Of a stretch of DNA of 8,078 nt, positions 1 through 6,666 are shown piece by piece. The first letter of the stretch is position 1. Every line of letters starts with the position of its first letter. The translations under genes were made by a program, and so were the position numbers. The stretch is from Pseudomonadota bacterium (GTDB lineage: Bacteria > Pseudomonadota > Alphaproteobacteria > Micropepsales > Micropepsaceae), in the NCBI GenBank assembly GCA_021817355.1, contig JAKAVI010000352.1, positions 1 to 8,078 on the forward strand, written 5' to 3'. The notes under the pieces were generated by a model, which did not search any database, was not told the DNA's origin, and was given only the letters and a program-made list of their open reading frames with translations.

Positions 1-20
1 GAACCGGGGCGTAGCGCGCC

Positions 21-1385
21 TTACTGCTGCTCCTTCAATTTTTCCGCCGCCTCATCAGGGTCAAGGAAAAGGATTTCGCGGCTGACTGGACGCTCATCGA
101 TCTGGGCCAGTTCTGCGATAAAGTCCACAACCTTCTCTTCATAAATAGGTGCCCGCAATTCAGCCTGAGCGGCAGGGTTCTGGGAATAATATTGGAAAAC
201 CTGCTGCTCCTGACCTGGAAACCGCCGGGCCTGGTCCATAACGGCGCGATTGAGTTCCTCCCCTGAGACCTGAATGCCGTTCTGCTCACCAATACGGGCG
301 AGAACCAAGCCAAGTTTTACCCGACGTCCGGCAATTGCGCGGTACTCCTCCTTGAGTTCCTCCTCAGACTTGCCCTCTTCTTCTGACGATTTGCCCTCGC
401 GCTTGAACTCGTCCTCAACCTGCTTCCAGATGGCATTGAACTCGTTCTCCACCATGGTTGGCGGCAGCTCGAAATTGTGTACCGCGTCCAAGGCGTCAAG
501 AATGCGGCGTTTGACGTGCAAGCGGCTCGCCCGAGCATAGTCACCCTTCATCTGATCGCGGACACGTTCCTTGAGCGTACCGAGTGAGTCTAAGCCCAAC
601 TTCTTGGCCATTTCGTCATCGATCCCAACCTCATCCGGCCGCTTGACCGCCTGCACCGTGACGTCGAATCGAGCTGGCTTTCCAGCCAATTTTTCAGCGC
701 CATAGTCCGCCGGAAAGGTCACATCCACCGTCCGGGTGTCACCCACTTTGGCACCAATCAGCTGATCTTCAAAACCGGGAATCAACTGGCCCAAACCCAA
801 CGTAAGCTGGAATCCTTCCGCCTTGCCGCCTTCAAACTCTTCACCGTCGACCCGACCAACGAAATCAATCGTAACCTGATCGCCATTTTCGCTGCTCTCA
901 TCTTCCGCCCGATCGGAATAGGTCCGCACCTGCTGGGCCAGATTTTTGAGGGCATCATCAACGTCCTCATCGGACACCTTCGAAACAAGCTTTTCCACCT
1001 TGAGTTTGGCCGGGTCAGCGATTTCAAACTCTGGCATCAGATCGATCTTGACGTTGAATTCAAGATCAGACTTACCCTCAACCACCTGAGCAATATCACT
1101 GACCAAATCCGGGCGGGGCGGGAAAGCCGGTTTCAACCCGTTGTCGGTGAGCGCCTTTTGTACGGATTCCTGGACCGCGGCTTCAATGATCTCGCTCATC
1201 ATTGACTTGCCGTAAGTCTTCTTAAGAAATGAAACCGGAGCCTTTCCGGGGCGGAATCCCTTCAAATGCACTTGAGGCTGCATTTCTGCGATGCGCCCTG
1301 ACAATCGCTCGTCGAGATCCTTGGCACCTATCACGATGCGAAATTCGCGGCGCAGGTTTTCGTTGGCGGTCTGGGTGATCTGCAT
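21..1385 (-). CDS. tig: Trigger factor, ribosome-associated chaperone and peptidyl-prolyl isomerase
   Basis: This 454-residue protein has the full trigger factor architecture. It binds at the ribosome exit tunnel and shields nascent chains; its isomerase domain acts on Xaa-Pro bonds. The N-terminal ribosome-binding domain (about 1-145) carries the signature loop GFRPGKAP at residues 43-50. An FKBP-type isomerase domain covers about 168-248, with GDQVTIDFVG near 168-177 and LIPGFEDQLIG at 201-211. The helical C-terminal chaperone domain follows; it has a Glu/Lys-rich insertion at about 325-348 and the ARRFPGQEQQVFQYY segment typical of alphaproteobacterial members. The length is normal to slightly long. 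The ATG at 1385 is preceded by AGGA (1393-1396) at good spacing. A tRNA-Leu lies 110 bases upstream on the same strand and could share its transcript. In many bacteria clpP and clpX follow tig; the downstream side is outside the window. The assignment is secure. Confidence 0.97.
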   Translation of the reverse strand: MQITQTANENLRREFRIVIGAKDLDERLSGRIAEMQPQVHLKGFRPGKAPVSFLKKTYGKSMMSEIIEAAVQESVQKALTDNGLKPAFPPRPDLVSDIAQVVEGKSDLEFNVKIDLMPEFEIADPAKLKVEKLVSKVSDEDVDDALKNLAQQVRTYSDRAEDESSENGDQVTIDFVGRVDGEEFEGGKAEGFQLTLGLGQLIPGFEDQLIGAKVGDTRTVDVTFPADYGAEKLAGKPARFDVTVQAVKRPDEVGIDDEMAKKLGLDSLGTLKERVRDQMKGDYARASRLHVKRRILDALDAVHNFELPPTMVENEFNAIWKQVEDEFKREGKSSEEEGKSEEELKEEYRAIAGRRVKLGLVLARIGEQNGIQVSGEELNRAVMDQARRFPGQEQQVFQYYSQNPAAQAELRAPIYEEKVVDFIAELAQIDERPVSREILFLDPDEAAEKLKEQQ

Positions 1386-1495
1386 GGGATATTCCTAAAT
1401 CAGTCCTTGTTCGGCGGGCCGCACCACGGCGTCTTCCCGAGGGAGGCCGCTCGTCATCCGGTTTACCAGCCATCACCCAGAAGACGGGCGAGGAC

Positions 1496-1580
1496 TGGTG
1501 CGGGCGGAGGGACTTGAACCCCCACGACTTGCATCACTGGAACCTAAATCCAGCGCGTCTACCAGTTCCGCCACGCCCGC
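1496..1580 (-). tRNA. tRNA-Leu, anticodon UAG (reads CUN codons)
   Basis: Read on the minus strand, the 85-base gene folds as a class II tRNA. The acceptor arms are GCGGGCG and CGCCCGC, followed by discriminator A and a genome-encoded CCA. The D arm contains GGTAGACGC. The anticodon stem CTGGA/TTCCAG encloses the loop TTTAGGT, giving anticodon TAG. A long variable arm follows, then a T arm GGGGG-TTCAAGT-CCCTC with one G-U pair. The layout closely matches the bacterial tRNA-Leu(UAG) family. It lies between the L,D-transpeptidase and tig, and no integrase or attachment-site duplication is seen beside it. Confidence 0.97.
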
Positions 1581-1621
1581 GTCCGGGCACTCCCGGTGCG
1601 GCCACGCGCCGGAAGGGCGCC

Positions 1622-1628
1622 CCTATAA
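1622..1628 (-). promoter_or_regulatory. Possible -10 element for tRNA-Leu (and perhaps tig)
   Basis: On the minus strand the sequence TTATAGG lies about 41 bases upstream of the mature tRNA 5' end, a plausible place for a -10 box giving a short leader. I could not find a well-spaced -35 box; the best match, TTGGCC, is too far away (about 20 to 23 bases). The spacer and leader are very GC-rich. This is a weak, position-based call. Confidence 0.3.
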
Positions 1629-1705
1629 CAGGGCTTTTCCGCCCCCGCTAGGCCAAAGGTGCCGCCGGAGGCGAATTCCCATGCCCGCTTACAGCATCAT
1701 CGCGT

Positions 1706-3337
1706 TCACGGCCCGCCTAGGAACCAGGTTGGAGGGGCCTTCGGTCCGATGACCAACCGGGATGGGGGCTCCAGAAGGGCCAGAAGCGCCGGGTCCCGGT
1801 CATAGCGATCCGGCCAGAACGCAACCATACCATCAGCCTCCACCTGCGCGGTCCAGTAAAGAAGGTATATAGGCAGCGGATGCGCCAAAAGCAGCCGCTG
1901 GGTCTTTCCCGTGGCGAGCGCCAGCCGCAGGGCCTGGGCCGGATCGCTAACTGATCCCTCGAGCGCCAGGTCGGCCAACTCGGAGATCTTCTGGACCCGT
2001 ACACAGCCATGGCTGCGCGCGCGGTTGGCAAGATCGAAAAGAACCGGATCCGAAGTGCCATGCAGGTACACGTCGAAATGATTGGGCATGTCGAACATGA
2101 TGTTCCCAAGAGCGTTCCCCGGCCCTGGCAACTGGATGATCTGGTAAGGCAGATGCATTGCCCTGATTTTGGCCCAATCGACCCGCGTGTGGGGGGGAGC
2201 GCCTGCCAGAACCATGTGCCGGGATTTGAGATAGTTGGGATCACGTCGCAGATATGGCAAAATTCCGCTTGTCGCAATGTCATTCGGAATGGTCCACACC
2301 GGATTGGCAACAATAGCATCGGAATCTGTCAGCAAGATTGGCGTCGTGTCACCCTTCTGATTGCGACCAATGACAACCTTGGACAGTAACTTTGTCCTTC
2401 CGTGTTCAATCAGCGCTGCACGTTGCGAGGGTACATTCACGAGAATATAGCGATCGGGAAAGTGCCTCGGTAGCCATCGCCAGCGTTCCAGATTGGCCTT
2501 GATCTCGGAGATCCGCTCTTGCACTGGTACATTGAGCGCCTGCTTCGTCTGTACTCCCAAAACAGCATCTGGCTTCAGGCCGTGTCGCGCCTGAAATCGC
2601 CGCAGGGCTTCTGCCAGAGCAGACCCAGACGGATGGCTGAGCCGCGCCAACGTTGGATCTTCAAGTGCCAAACGCGCAGCTAGCTGCGCGTGCGAAGGAT
2701 GTTCTCCAAGCGTGATCCATCCACCAGCAGCAGCGATTTTCCGATAATGTGCCAGAGCCCGCACAAGCGCTTGGTACTGCGCCGCGCGAGGCGGTAAACG
2801 CCGCAGAAAGCCCTTCAGATCACTCCGTGCAAGTGCCTTGATCAACGCAAGGGCCGGCTGAAAATGTCGCCGCGGCAGTTTGAGGTCACGGTACACCGCG
2901 GGGGGTGAAAGGCGTCCCTGACGAACATCATGCACATAGGCAAGAAGCAACTGCGTAAGCTCGAGATCAGCGGATGCCGCCTGACGTAATTCGCTTTGAC
3001 CAAGTCTATCAGTGAAGTCATATGCTGCCTGAGGTAATCCCTGCTGATAGGCACGCGCAAGGACATGCATTGCCGTGGCTGCGCGGCGCCGTGCAACGGC
3101 ACTGCCACTCCACACAGGACGATCTGCGCGTGCAGCATAGAATTCTGCCAGCTCCGTGTCGGCATCACCGGGCGCGGTTAGCAAATCGCGGATGTCGTAT
3201 TGCATGGACTCGCGTTGCGGCCTTACCACCAACGAATGCGTTGTACGATCTGTGGGTTGCCCAGCGCAACTGGAAATGACAACTGTAAAGATACAGATGC
3301 CCACTGCGCGCCAAACGCGTCGAACCCGCAATGTCAC
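1706..3337 (-). CDS. YcbB-type L,D-transpeptidase with lipoprotein signal
   Basis: The enzyme should cross-link peptidoglycan stem peptides 3-3, or attach proteins to them, in the periplasm. From the chosen start it has 543 residues. The signal is an Arg-rich n-region, the hydrophobic stretch VGICIFTVVI and a lipobox ISSC with Cys24. A YcbB scaffold region follows, then a peptidoglycan-binding domain (about 238-270, with ALRRFQARHGL), then the YkuD catalytic domain (about 295-470). That domain has a long capping-loop insertion including PGPGNALGNIMFDMPNHFDVYLHGT, catalytic His426 in HGT and nucleophile Cys445 in SHGCVRV. The GTG at 3337 was chosen because it places the lipobox ideally and has GAGG 11 bases upstream. 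The frame is also open to a GTG at 3427, which would add a 30-residue non-signal extension. It is divergent from an OprI-like lipoprotein gene. Family assignment is firm; start and lipidation are inferred. Confidence 0.94.
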   Translation of the reverse strand: MTLRVRRVWRAVGICIFTVVISSCAGQPTDRTTHSLVVRPQRESMQYDIRDLLTAPGDADTELAEFYAARADRPVWSGSAVARRRAATAMHVLARAYQQGLPQAAYDFTDRLGQSELRQAASADLELTQLLLAYVHDVRQGRLSPPAVYRDLKLPRRHFQPALALIKALARSDLKGFLRRLPPRAAQYQALVRALAHYRKIAAAGGWITLGEHPSHAQLAARLALEDPTLARLSHPSGSALAEALRRFQARHGLKPDAVLGVQTKQALNVPVQERISEIKANLERWRWLPRHFPDRYILVNVPSQRAALIEHGRTKLLSKVVIGRNQKGDTTPILLTDSDAIVANPVWTIPNDIATSGILPYLRRDPNYLKSRHMVLAGAPPHTRVDWAKIRAMHLPYQIIQLPGPGNALGNIMFDMPNHFDVYLHGTSDPVLFDLANRARSHGCVRVQKISELADLALEGSVSDPAQALRLALATGKTQRLLLAHPLPIYLLYWTAQVEADGMVAFWPDRYDRDPALLALLEPPSRLVIGPKAPPTWFLGGP

Positions 3338-3455
3338 GACTGCCGCTGCCTCTACAGGGTATGGGAAAATGTACCTTGCTCCTGCAATGCGGTAATTTCT
3401 TCGAGGTTCATGTTTCAAACTTATCACACGGCATCAGTTGATAGAGTCCTACCTT

Positions 3456-3485
3456 ACCATACGGACCGAAATGTACTTCCGACAA
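3456..3485 (-). promoter_or_regulatory. Candidate promoter for the L,D-transpeptidase gene
   Basis: On the minus strand TTGTCG (3480-3485) and TATGGT (3456-3461) are separated by 18 bases, each matching four of six consensus positions. Transcription would start near 3449, giving a leader of about 110 bases to the GTG at 3337 or about 20 to the GTG at 3427. The 3338-3518 gap between the two divergent genes must hold promoters for both, but I found no convincing plus-strand pair; a TTGATA at 3438 has no good -10 partner. Confidence 0.2.
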
Positions 3486-3503
3486 GCGCCGAGCCATGAC
3501 GAT

Positions 3504-3510
3504 AAGGAGG
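3504..3510 (+). promoter_or_regulatory. Strong Shine-Dalgarno for the OprI-like gene
   Basis: AAGGAGG lies eight bases, mostly A, before the ATG at 3519. It is the best ribosome binding site in the window. Its presence shows that translation was meant to begin at 3519, with the signal peptide, and not at the GTG at 3602 where the longer open frame begins. Confidence 0.8.
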
Positions 3511-3518
3511 AAAAAAAC

Positions 3519-3799
3519 ATGCGCAAGACACTTCGACAGTTTGCAGCATTTTCTGTGATCGGAACAGCCTTGATTGTCAGTACCGTGCATCCAATGACGA
3601 GGTGACCGGGGCCCAGCATACTGTTGATCAAACACAGTCCACAGCGGAACAAGCTCAACAATCTGCAACCAGCGCGCAACAGCAAGCTCAAGCCGCAAAC
3701 CAGAAAGCTGAGGCCGCCCCCGCCAATGTAAAGGCGCTGGAGCAGCACATGACGGCGCCCCCTCACCCAAAGCCTCGCCACCGCGGCGAGCGTGGGTAG
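3519..3799 (+). pseudogene. Frameshifted Lpp/OprI-like alanine-zipper lipoprotein
   Basis: The ATG at 3519 opens a 28-codon frame encoding a signal peptide (MRKTLRQFAAFSVIGTALIV...) that stops at TGA 3603-3605. The frame offset by one base continues to TAG at 3797-3799. Read from a TGT codon at 3575 it gives CQYRASNDEVTGAQ and then an Ala/Gln-rich coiled-coil segment (TAEQAQQSATSAQQQAQAAN at about 3650-3709). A signal peptide, a Cys at the lipidation place, polar residues and an alanine zipper form the plan of Lpp/OprI outer-membrane lipoproteins. A single-base loss near 3573-3575 explains the break. No slippery heptamer is visible there. The body could only be made separately from GTG 3602, which overlaps the TGA as GTGA but would lack a signal. 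The tail ends in a Pro/Arg-rich segment without the terminal Lys by which E. coli Lpp is bound to peptidoglycan. A sequencing or assembly error remains possible. Confidence 0.68.
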
Positions 3800-3833
3800 T
3801 TACAAAAAGCGGTTAAACCGGGGTGACGTCGAT

Positions 3834-3863
3834 GCGGCGTGAACGTGTCGCGTTCATGGCCGC
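3834..3863. repeat. Strong hairpin between convergent genes
   Basis: Arms 3834-3845 (GCGGC plus GTGAACG) pair with 3851-3863 (CGTTCAT, a bulged G, then GCCGC), leaving a five-base loop. This gives 12 pairs, one of them G-U, with one bulge. It lies between the end of the OprI-like gene and the end of nnr, where a two-way terminator would be useful. No T-run follows it on either strand, so it is not a canonical intrinsic terminator. Apart from the hairpin, the 3800-3974 gap holds only an untranslated-looking continuation of the nnr frame. Confidence 0.5.
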
Positions 3864-3974
3864 TCCACCGGACACACCTGCATTTTTACGAAAAACTACT
3901 CGCTCCGGAATTCCGACGCCTTCAAAGTATGCCGCCGCGCTTGAAAGTAAAGCGGAGACGCCAATGACCACATC

Positions 3975-5531
3975 CTACAGCGCTTCGCTACACCCATGCA
4001 GTGCGCTGAGAACCGCAGGGATCCTTTCGGGCAAGTCCTCGGCTATTAGCCCCACCCCAAAGAGCTGCGCAGCTCGACCATGCAGCCATACTGCGCTGCA
4101 GGCAGCAGCAAATGGATCCATTTTTTGGGCCAGGAGACCCACTACCAGTCCGCTGAGGACATCGCCCGATCCCGCAGTTGCAAGCCAGGGTGGTGCGTTG
4201 GTATTGACGGCGGCGCGTCCATCCGGCGCCGCAATTACGCTATCCGAACCTTTGAGGATCACCACGCATCCGGCAGTGCTGGCAGCCGTACGCGCCGCCG
4301 CAATGCGATCGGCAGAATCTTCTAAGACGCCAGGAAAGATCCGTGTAAATTCGCCATTATGAGGGGTCAAAACAACGCGTTCGTCCAAAAGCGTGAAGAG
4401 CGTGTGGGGCGCCGCAGCGAAACTTGTCAGTGCATCTGCGTCAAGGACACTCGCCGCCCCACTCTGGCGAACAACCCTAACCAGCGCACGTGTTTCCTCA
4501 CCGATCCCACAACCCGGTCCGATCGCGACCGCGTTAAGGCGCCGGTCCGAAAGTAACATCTCAAGTGCAGCAGCGTGCTGAAATGGCTTTACCATGATGG
4601 CTGTGAGCGCGGCAGCATTGATCGCGACCGCATCTGTCGGGCTCGCAACACTAACAAGACCCGATCCAACGCGCAGCGCCGCACGCGCGGCAAGTCGTGC
4701 AGCGCCTGTGGCGTGAGCAGGCCCGCTAACCACCACGCTGTGGCCACGGTCATATTTGTGTCCCTGCGCCTCGGGCCAGGGTAGCTGGCGCAGCCACAGG
4801 CGCGGTGAATTTTCCCACAGCTTGGACGCACAGGCCTGGAGCGCCTCTTCGGGGATACCGATATCAACAACCTCAATTTGCCCACACAAATCCCGCCCCG
4901 GCATCAGGACATGCGCAGGCTTTTTACGGAAAAACGTGACTGTCCGGGTTGCGTTGATGCAGTCCCCTCCAAGGGGTCGGCCCAAATCACCCGCCAGACC
5001 ACTTGGTACATCGATGGCAATCACGGGTAGATTTTTCCGGTTAAGCTCTCGCACCACGTGCGCGCATAGCCCCTCCAGTGGCCGTGAAAGACCTGCTCCA
5101 AAGAGGCCATCAACGACAACATCGACGTCATTGAGAACCGATAAATCCAGTTGTCCAATCGCTCCCTGCCAAAGACCGGCCGCGCAACTGGCGTCGGTGT
5201 GCAATGTCTCTGGGTTGCCGTAAAGGGCAACTTTAACCGCATGACCGAAACTTTGAAGACGGCCGGCGGCAACAAAGCCGTCACCACCATTTTTCCCCGG
5301 CCCACACAGCACTGCGATCCGAGCCTCGGGCCAGCCGGCATGGACACAGTCAGCAACCGCGACACCCGCCGCTTGCATGAGTGCAAGGCTAGGCACACCA
5401 GCACTCACAGCAAAGGTGTCAGCGACGTACATTTGCGCTGTAGTAAGTACTTCTCCACCCCCTAATGCCAAGTCAGCCTCGCCATACATGCGGGCTGGCC
5501 GGTAGGTCGCCTGATCCTGGTTACGCGCCAT
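3975..5531 (-). CDS. nnr: Bifunctional NAD(P)H-hydrate epimerase / ADP-dependent dehydratase
   Basis: This 518-residue fusion repairs hydrated NADH and NADPH in the cytoplasm. The N-terminal YjeF_N domain (about 28-230) interconverts the R and S hydrates; it shows GPGKNGGDG at 77-85, DGLFGAG at 141-147 and IDVPSG at 173-178. The C-terminal ribokinase-like domain (about 245-515) dehydrates the S form using ADP; it shows KYDRGH at 259-264, TPHNGEF at 389-395, LKGSD at 426-430 and AGSGDVLSG at 453-461 with the catalytic Asp457. All key motifs are present and the length is normal for the fused family. The ATG at 5531 has GGGAGGG (5545-5551) upstream at a long spacing of 13 bases; no better start exists before the conserved TTAQMYVAD segment at residues 30-38. 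It is flanked by noncoding gaps on both sides, so it may be monocistronic. After its TAG the same frame stays open for 53 more codons. Confidence 0.96.
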   Translation of the reverse strand: MARNQDQATYRPARMYGEADLALGGGEVLTTAQMYVADTFAVSAGVPSLALMQAAGVAVADCVHAGWPEARIAVLCGPGKNGGDGFVAAGRLQSFGHAVKVALYGNPETLHTDASCAAGLWQGAIGQLDLSVLNDVDVVVDGLFGAGLSRPLEGLCAHVVRELNRKNLPVIAIDVPSGLAGDLGRPLGGDCINATRTVTFFRKKPAHVLMPGRDLCGQIEVVDIGIPEEALQACASKLWENSPRLWLRQLPWPEAQGHKYDRGHSVVVSGPAHATGAARLAARAALRVGSGLVSVASPTDAVAINAAALTAIMVKPFQHAAALEMLLSDRRLNAVAIGPGCGIGEETRALVRVVRQSGAASVLDADALTSFAAAPHTLFTLLDERVVLTPHNGEFTRIFPGVLEDSADRIAAARTAASTAGCVVILKGSDSVIAAPDGRAAVNTNAPPWLATAGSGDVLSGLVVGLLAQKMDPFAAACSAVWLHGRAAQLFGVGLIAEDLPERIPAVLSALHGCSEAL

Positions 5532-5881
5532 TTAAGAGACATTGCCCTCCCAATTGGGCTAAGTGCTTTGCCCCGCGAAAGCGTCAAGCATCCATAGTGG
5601 TGAGCCGGTTTATTATGGTCAACCGCCTTCGGGCCCGAAGCCGATACCCTAGGCGCGCACGGTGCATGACGTCTGTGCTAAGAAGTGTTCTCAGAGCGAG
5701 TCCAGAAAACCGATCCTGCAGCGGAAACGAGGGGAAATGTGGATGGCGTGGCGCGGCCCCCCCGCAGTGACCGGCAAACGGGGTTACCGTTTTCGCATCG
5801 CAGCCGATGTGTACGCTACGCCATCCGGATCGAAGCTTGGCGTGGGCCCGCGACTGAAACATTGATCCGTGTCAACGTCGC
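5532..5881. other. 350-base gap without a recognisable gene
   Basis: Open frames here, such as 5584-5862 on the minus strand and 5662-5865 on the plus strand, are rich in Arg, His and Pro, lack a ribosome binding site and resemble no family I know. The gap contains the perfect palindrome CTTCGGGCCCGAAG (5627-5640), a second palindrome CCCAATTGGG (5549-5558) that overlaps the nnr ribosome binding site, and TTGACC and TTGACG boxes on the minus strand (5618-5623 and 5582-5587) that could be -35 elements for nnr, though neither has a good -10 partner. It therefore probably holds the nnr promoter and the 3' end of the hydrolase transcript. Confidence 0.5.
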
Positions 5882-6517
5882 TCAGGTCCCGCGACTTCGG
5901 GTACGGGCTCGATAGAAAATATGATTACCGATCTGCACTGTCTTCTGCAGCGTCGCTGCCCAGCGCGGATCGACCGACACCGCGTGATAGCTAGTTGCAT
6001 TCTCGGTAATATCACCAAGGCGCACGGCACCCGTCATGATCTTGGCCGCCAAAAGACGCGCCACGGCCCAGGAATGCGGATTCTTCGGGCGCTCCATATC
6101 ACCATTACAGACAAAGCTGAACTGGCAGGCCCGCTTATCCTGTGCACCCTCAAAGACTACGCCGCAGATGGTATTGGGATACTGGCTCGATCGCATGCGA
6201 TGGAAAATCACCTCGGCGACAGCCATTTCACCTACCGCACCTTCGCCACGGGCTTCGTAGTACATGGCCTCGGCCAGACAACGGCGTTGAGCCAGGAGCT
6301 GCTCCGCTGCGACCTCAATCGGTGTCGGCTTGGGAGCAACTGAGCGGACCTTGGCATCGGCCATAGGTGTCGTCACGCGCGTGTCGGCGTCTGCATTGAA
6401 ATAATTCTGATAGGAAAAAACCGCTTCACGCGCGACACAGGCGACCAGCACGAGAAGAAGTGCGCCAACAAGTGCGCGATCGCCGCGCTGAAGGATTTTA
6501 CGAGATTGATTTTTCAT
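5882..6517 (-). CDS. Membrane-anchored SleB-family cell wall hydrolase
   Basis: This 211-residue protein has a basic N-terminus, one hydrophobic segment (about 15-29, ALVGALLLVLVACVA), a linker of about 50 residues and a Hydrolase_2 (SleB/CwlJ) domain at about 80-203. The domain shows LAEAMYYEARGEGAVGEMAV with Glu88, the likely catalytic acid of the EARGE motif, then FHRMRSSQYPNTICGVVF and CQFSFVCNG. SleB enzymes were named for spore-cortex lysis but also occur in non-spore-forming alphaproteobacteria, where a role in peptidoglycan remodelling is assumed. The ATG at 6517 was chosen because it starts just before the signal-anchor. The frame extends to a TTG at 6559, but that start has no ribosome binding site and adds only polar residues. 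A possible CtrA box lies 75 to 90 bases upstream. The gene follows ppdK on the same strand after a gap of about 208 bases. Family call is firm; exact bond cleaved is unknown. Confidence 0.9.
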   Translation of the reverse strand: MKNQSRKILQRGDRALVGALLLVLVACVAREAVFSYQNYFNADADTRVTTPMADAKVRSVAPKPTPIEVAAEQLLAQRRCLAEAMYYEARGEGAVGEMAVAEVIFHRMRSSQYPNTICGVVFEGAQDKRACQFSFVCNGDMERPKNPHSWAVARLLAAKIMTGAVRLGDITENATSYHAVSVDPRWAATLQKTVQIGNHIFYRARTRSRGT

Positions 6518-6592
6518 TCGAGGGAGTCTGGCTCTCGTTTGGTTTGCTTCGGATGGCAAAGACCGCGTAGCCCCGGCGCCTCATCTCCAATG

Positions 6593-6607
6593 TTAAGGAG
6601 ATGTTTA
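6593..6607. promoter_or_regulatory. Candidate CtrA box (TTAA-N7-TTTA)
   Basis: The plus strand reads TTAA, seven bases, TTTA; on the minus strand this is TAAA-N7-TTAAC. It matches seven of eight core positions of the alphaproteobacterial CtrA site TTAA-N7-TTAA. The seven-base spacer is also one arm of an inverted repeat, CATCTCC (6582-6588) and GGAGATG (6597-6603). It lies 76 bases upstream of the hydrolase ATG. One near-match in an AT-poor genome is suggestive but not proof. Confidence 0.35.
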
Positions 6608-6618
6608 CGAACTCCGGA

Positions 6619-6647
6619 TTTGTGCCAGCGAAATCCGCGCACGTCAA
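6619..6647 (-). promoter_or_regulatory. Weak candidate promoter for the cell wall hydrolase
   Basis: On the minus strand TTGACG (6642-6647) is followed after 17 bases by CACAAA (6619-6624), a strong -35 with a poor -10. If used, transcription would begin near 6612 and the candidate CtrA box would sit just downstream of the start, a position expected for repression. The call rests on pattern only. Confidence 0.22.
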
Positions 6648-6661
6648 TCGCTTTCGCGGAT
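6633..6661 (-). terminator. Possible weak terminator downstream of ppdK
   Basis: ATCCGCG and CGCGGAT, seven-base perfect arms at 6633-6639 and 6655-6661, enclose 15 bases. Read on the minus strand the hairpin is followed by TTTCGC, a poor T-tract. It lies 65 bases after the ppdK stop and overlaps the candidate hydrolase promoter, so the two calls compete. Confidence 0.2.
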
Positions 6662-6666
6662 GAACC

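Noticed and set aside
1496..1580. tRNA-Leu as an integration site of a genomic island
   Set aside because: No integrase gene or direct repeat of the tRNA 3' end is seen in the window, and the flanking genes are housekeeping or core envelope genes.
3338..3427. Upstream GTG start at 3427 for the L,D-transpeptidase
   Set aside because: It adds 30 residues without signal features before a perfect lipoprotein signal and has no Shine-Dalgarno; kept only as an alternative.
3570..3605. Programmed ribosomal frameshift in the OprI-like gene
   Set aside because: No slippery heptamer or downstream pseudoknot is visible at the needed point; the A-run (3511-3518) lies before the start codon.
3823..4362. 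A 179-codon plus-strand open frame overlapping the 3' end of nnr
   Set aside because: Two thirds are antisense to conserved nnr motifs such as AGSGDVLSG; it has no ribosome binding site and no recognisable domain.
6518..6559. TTG start at 6559 for the cell wall hydrolase
   Set aside because: No ribosome binding site precedes it, and it places 14 polar residues before the normal basic n-region that begins at ATG 6517.
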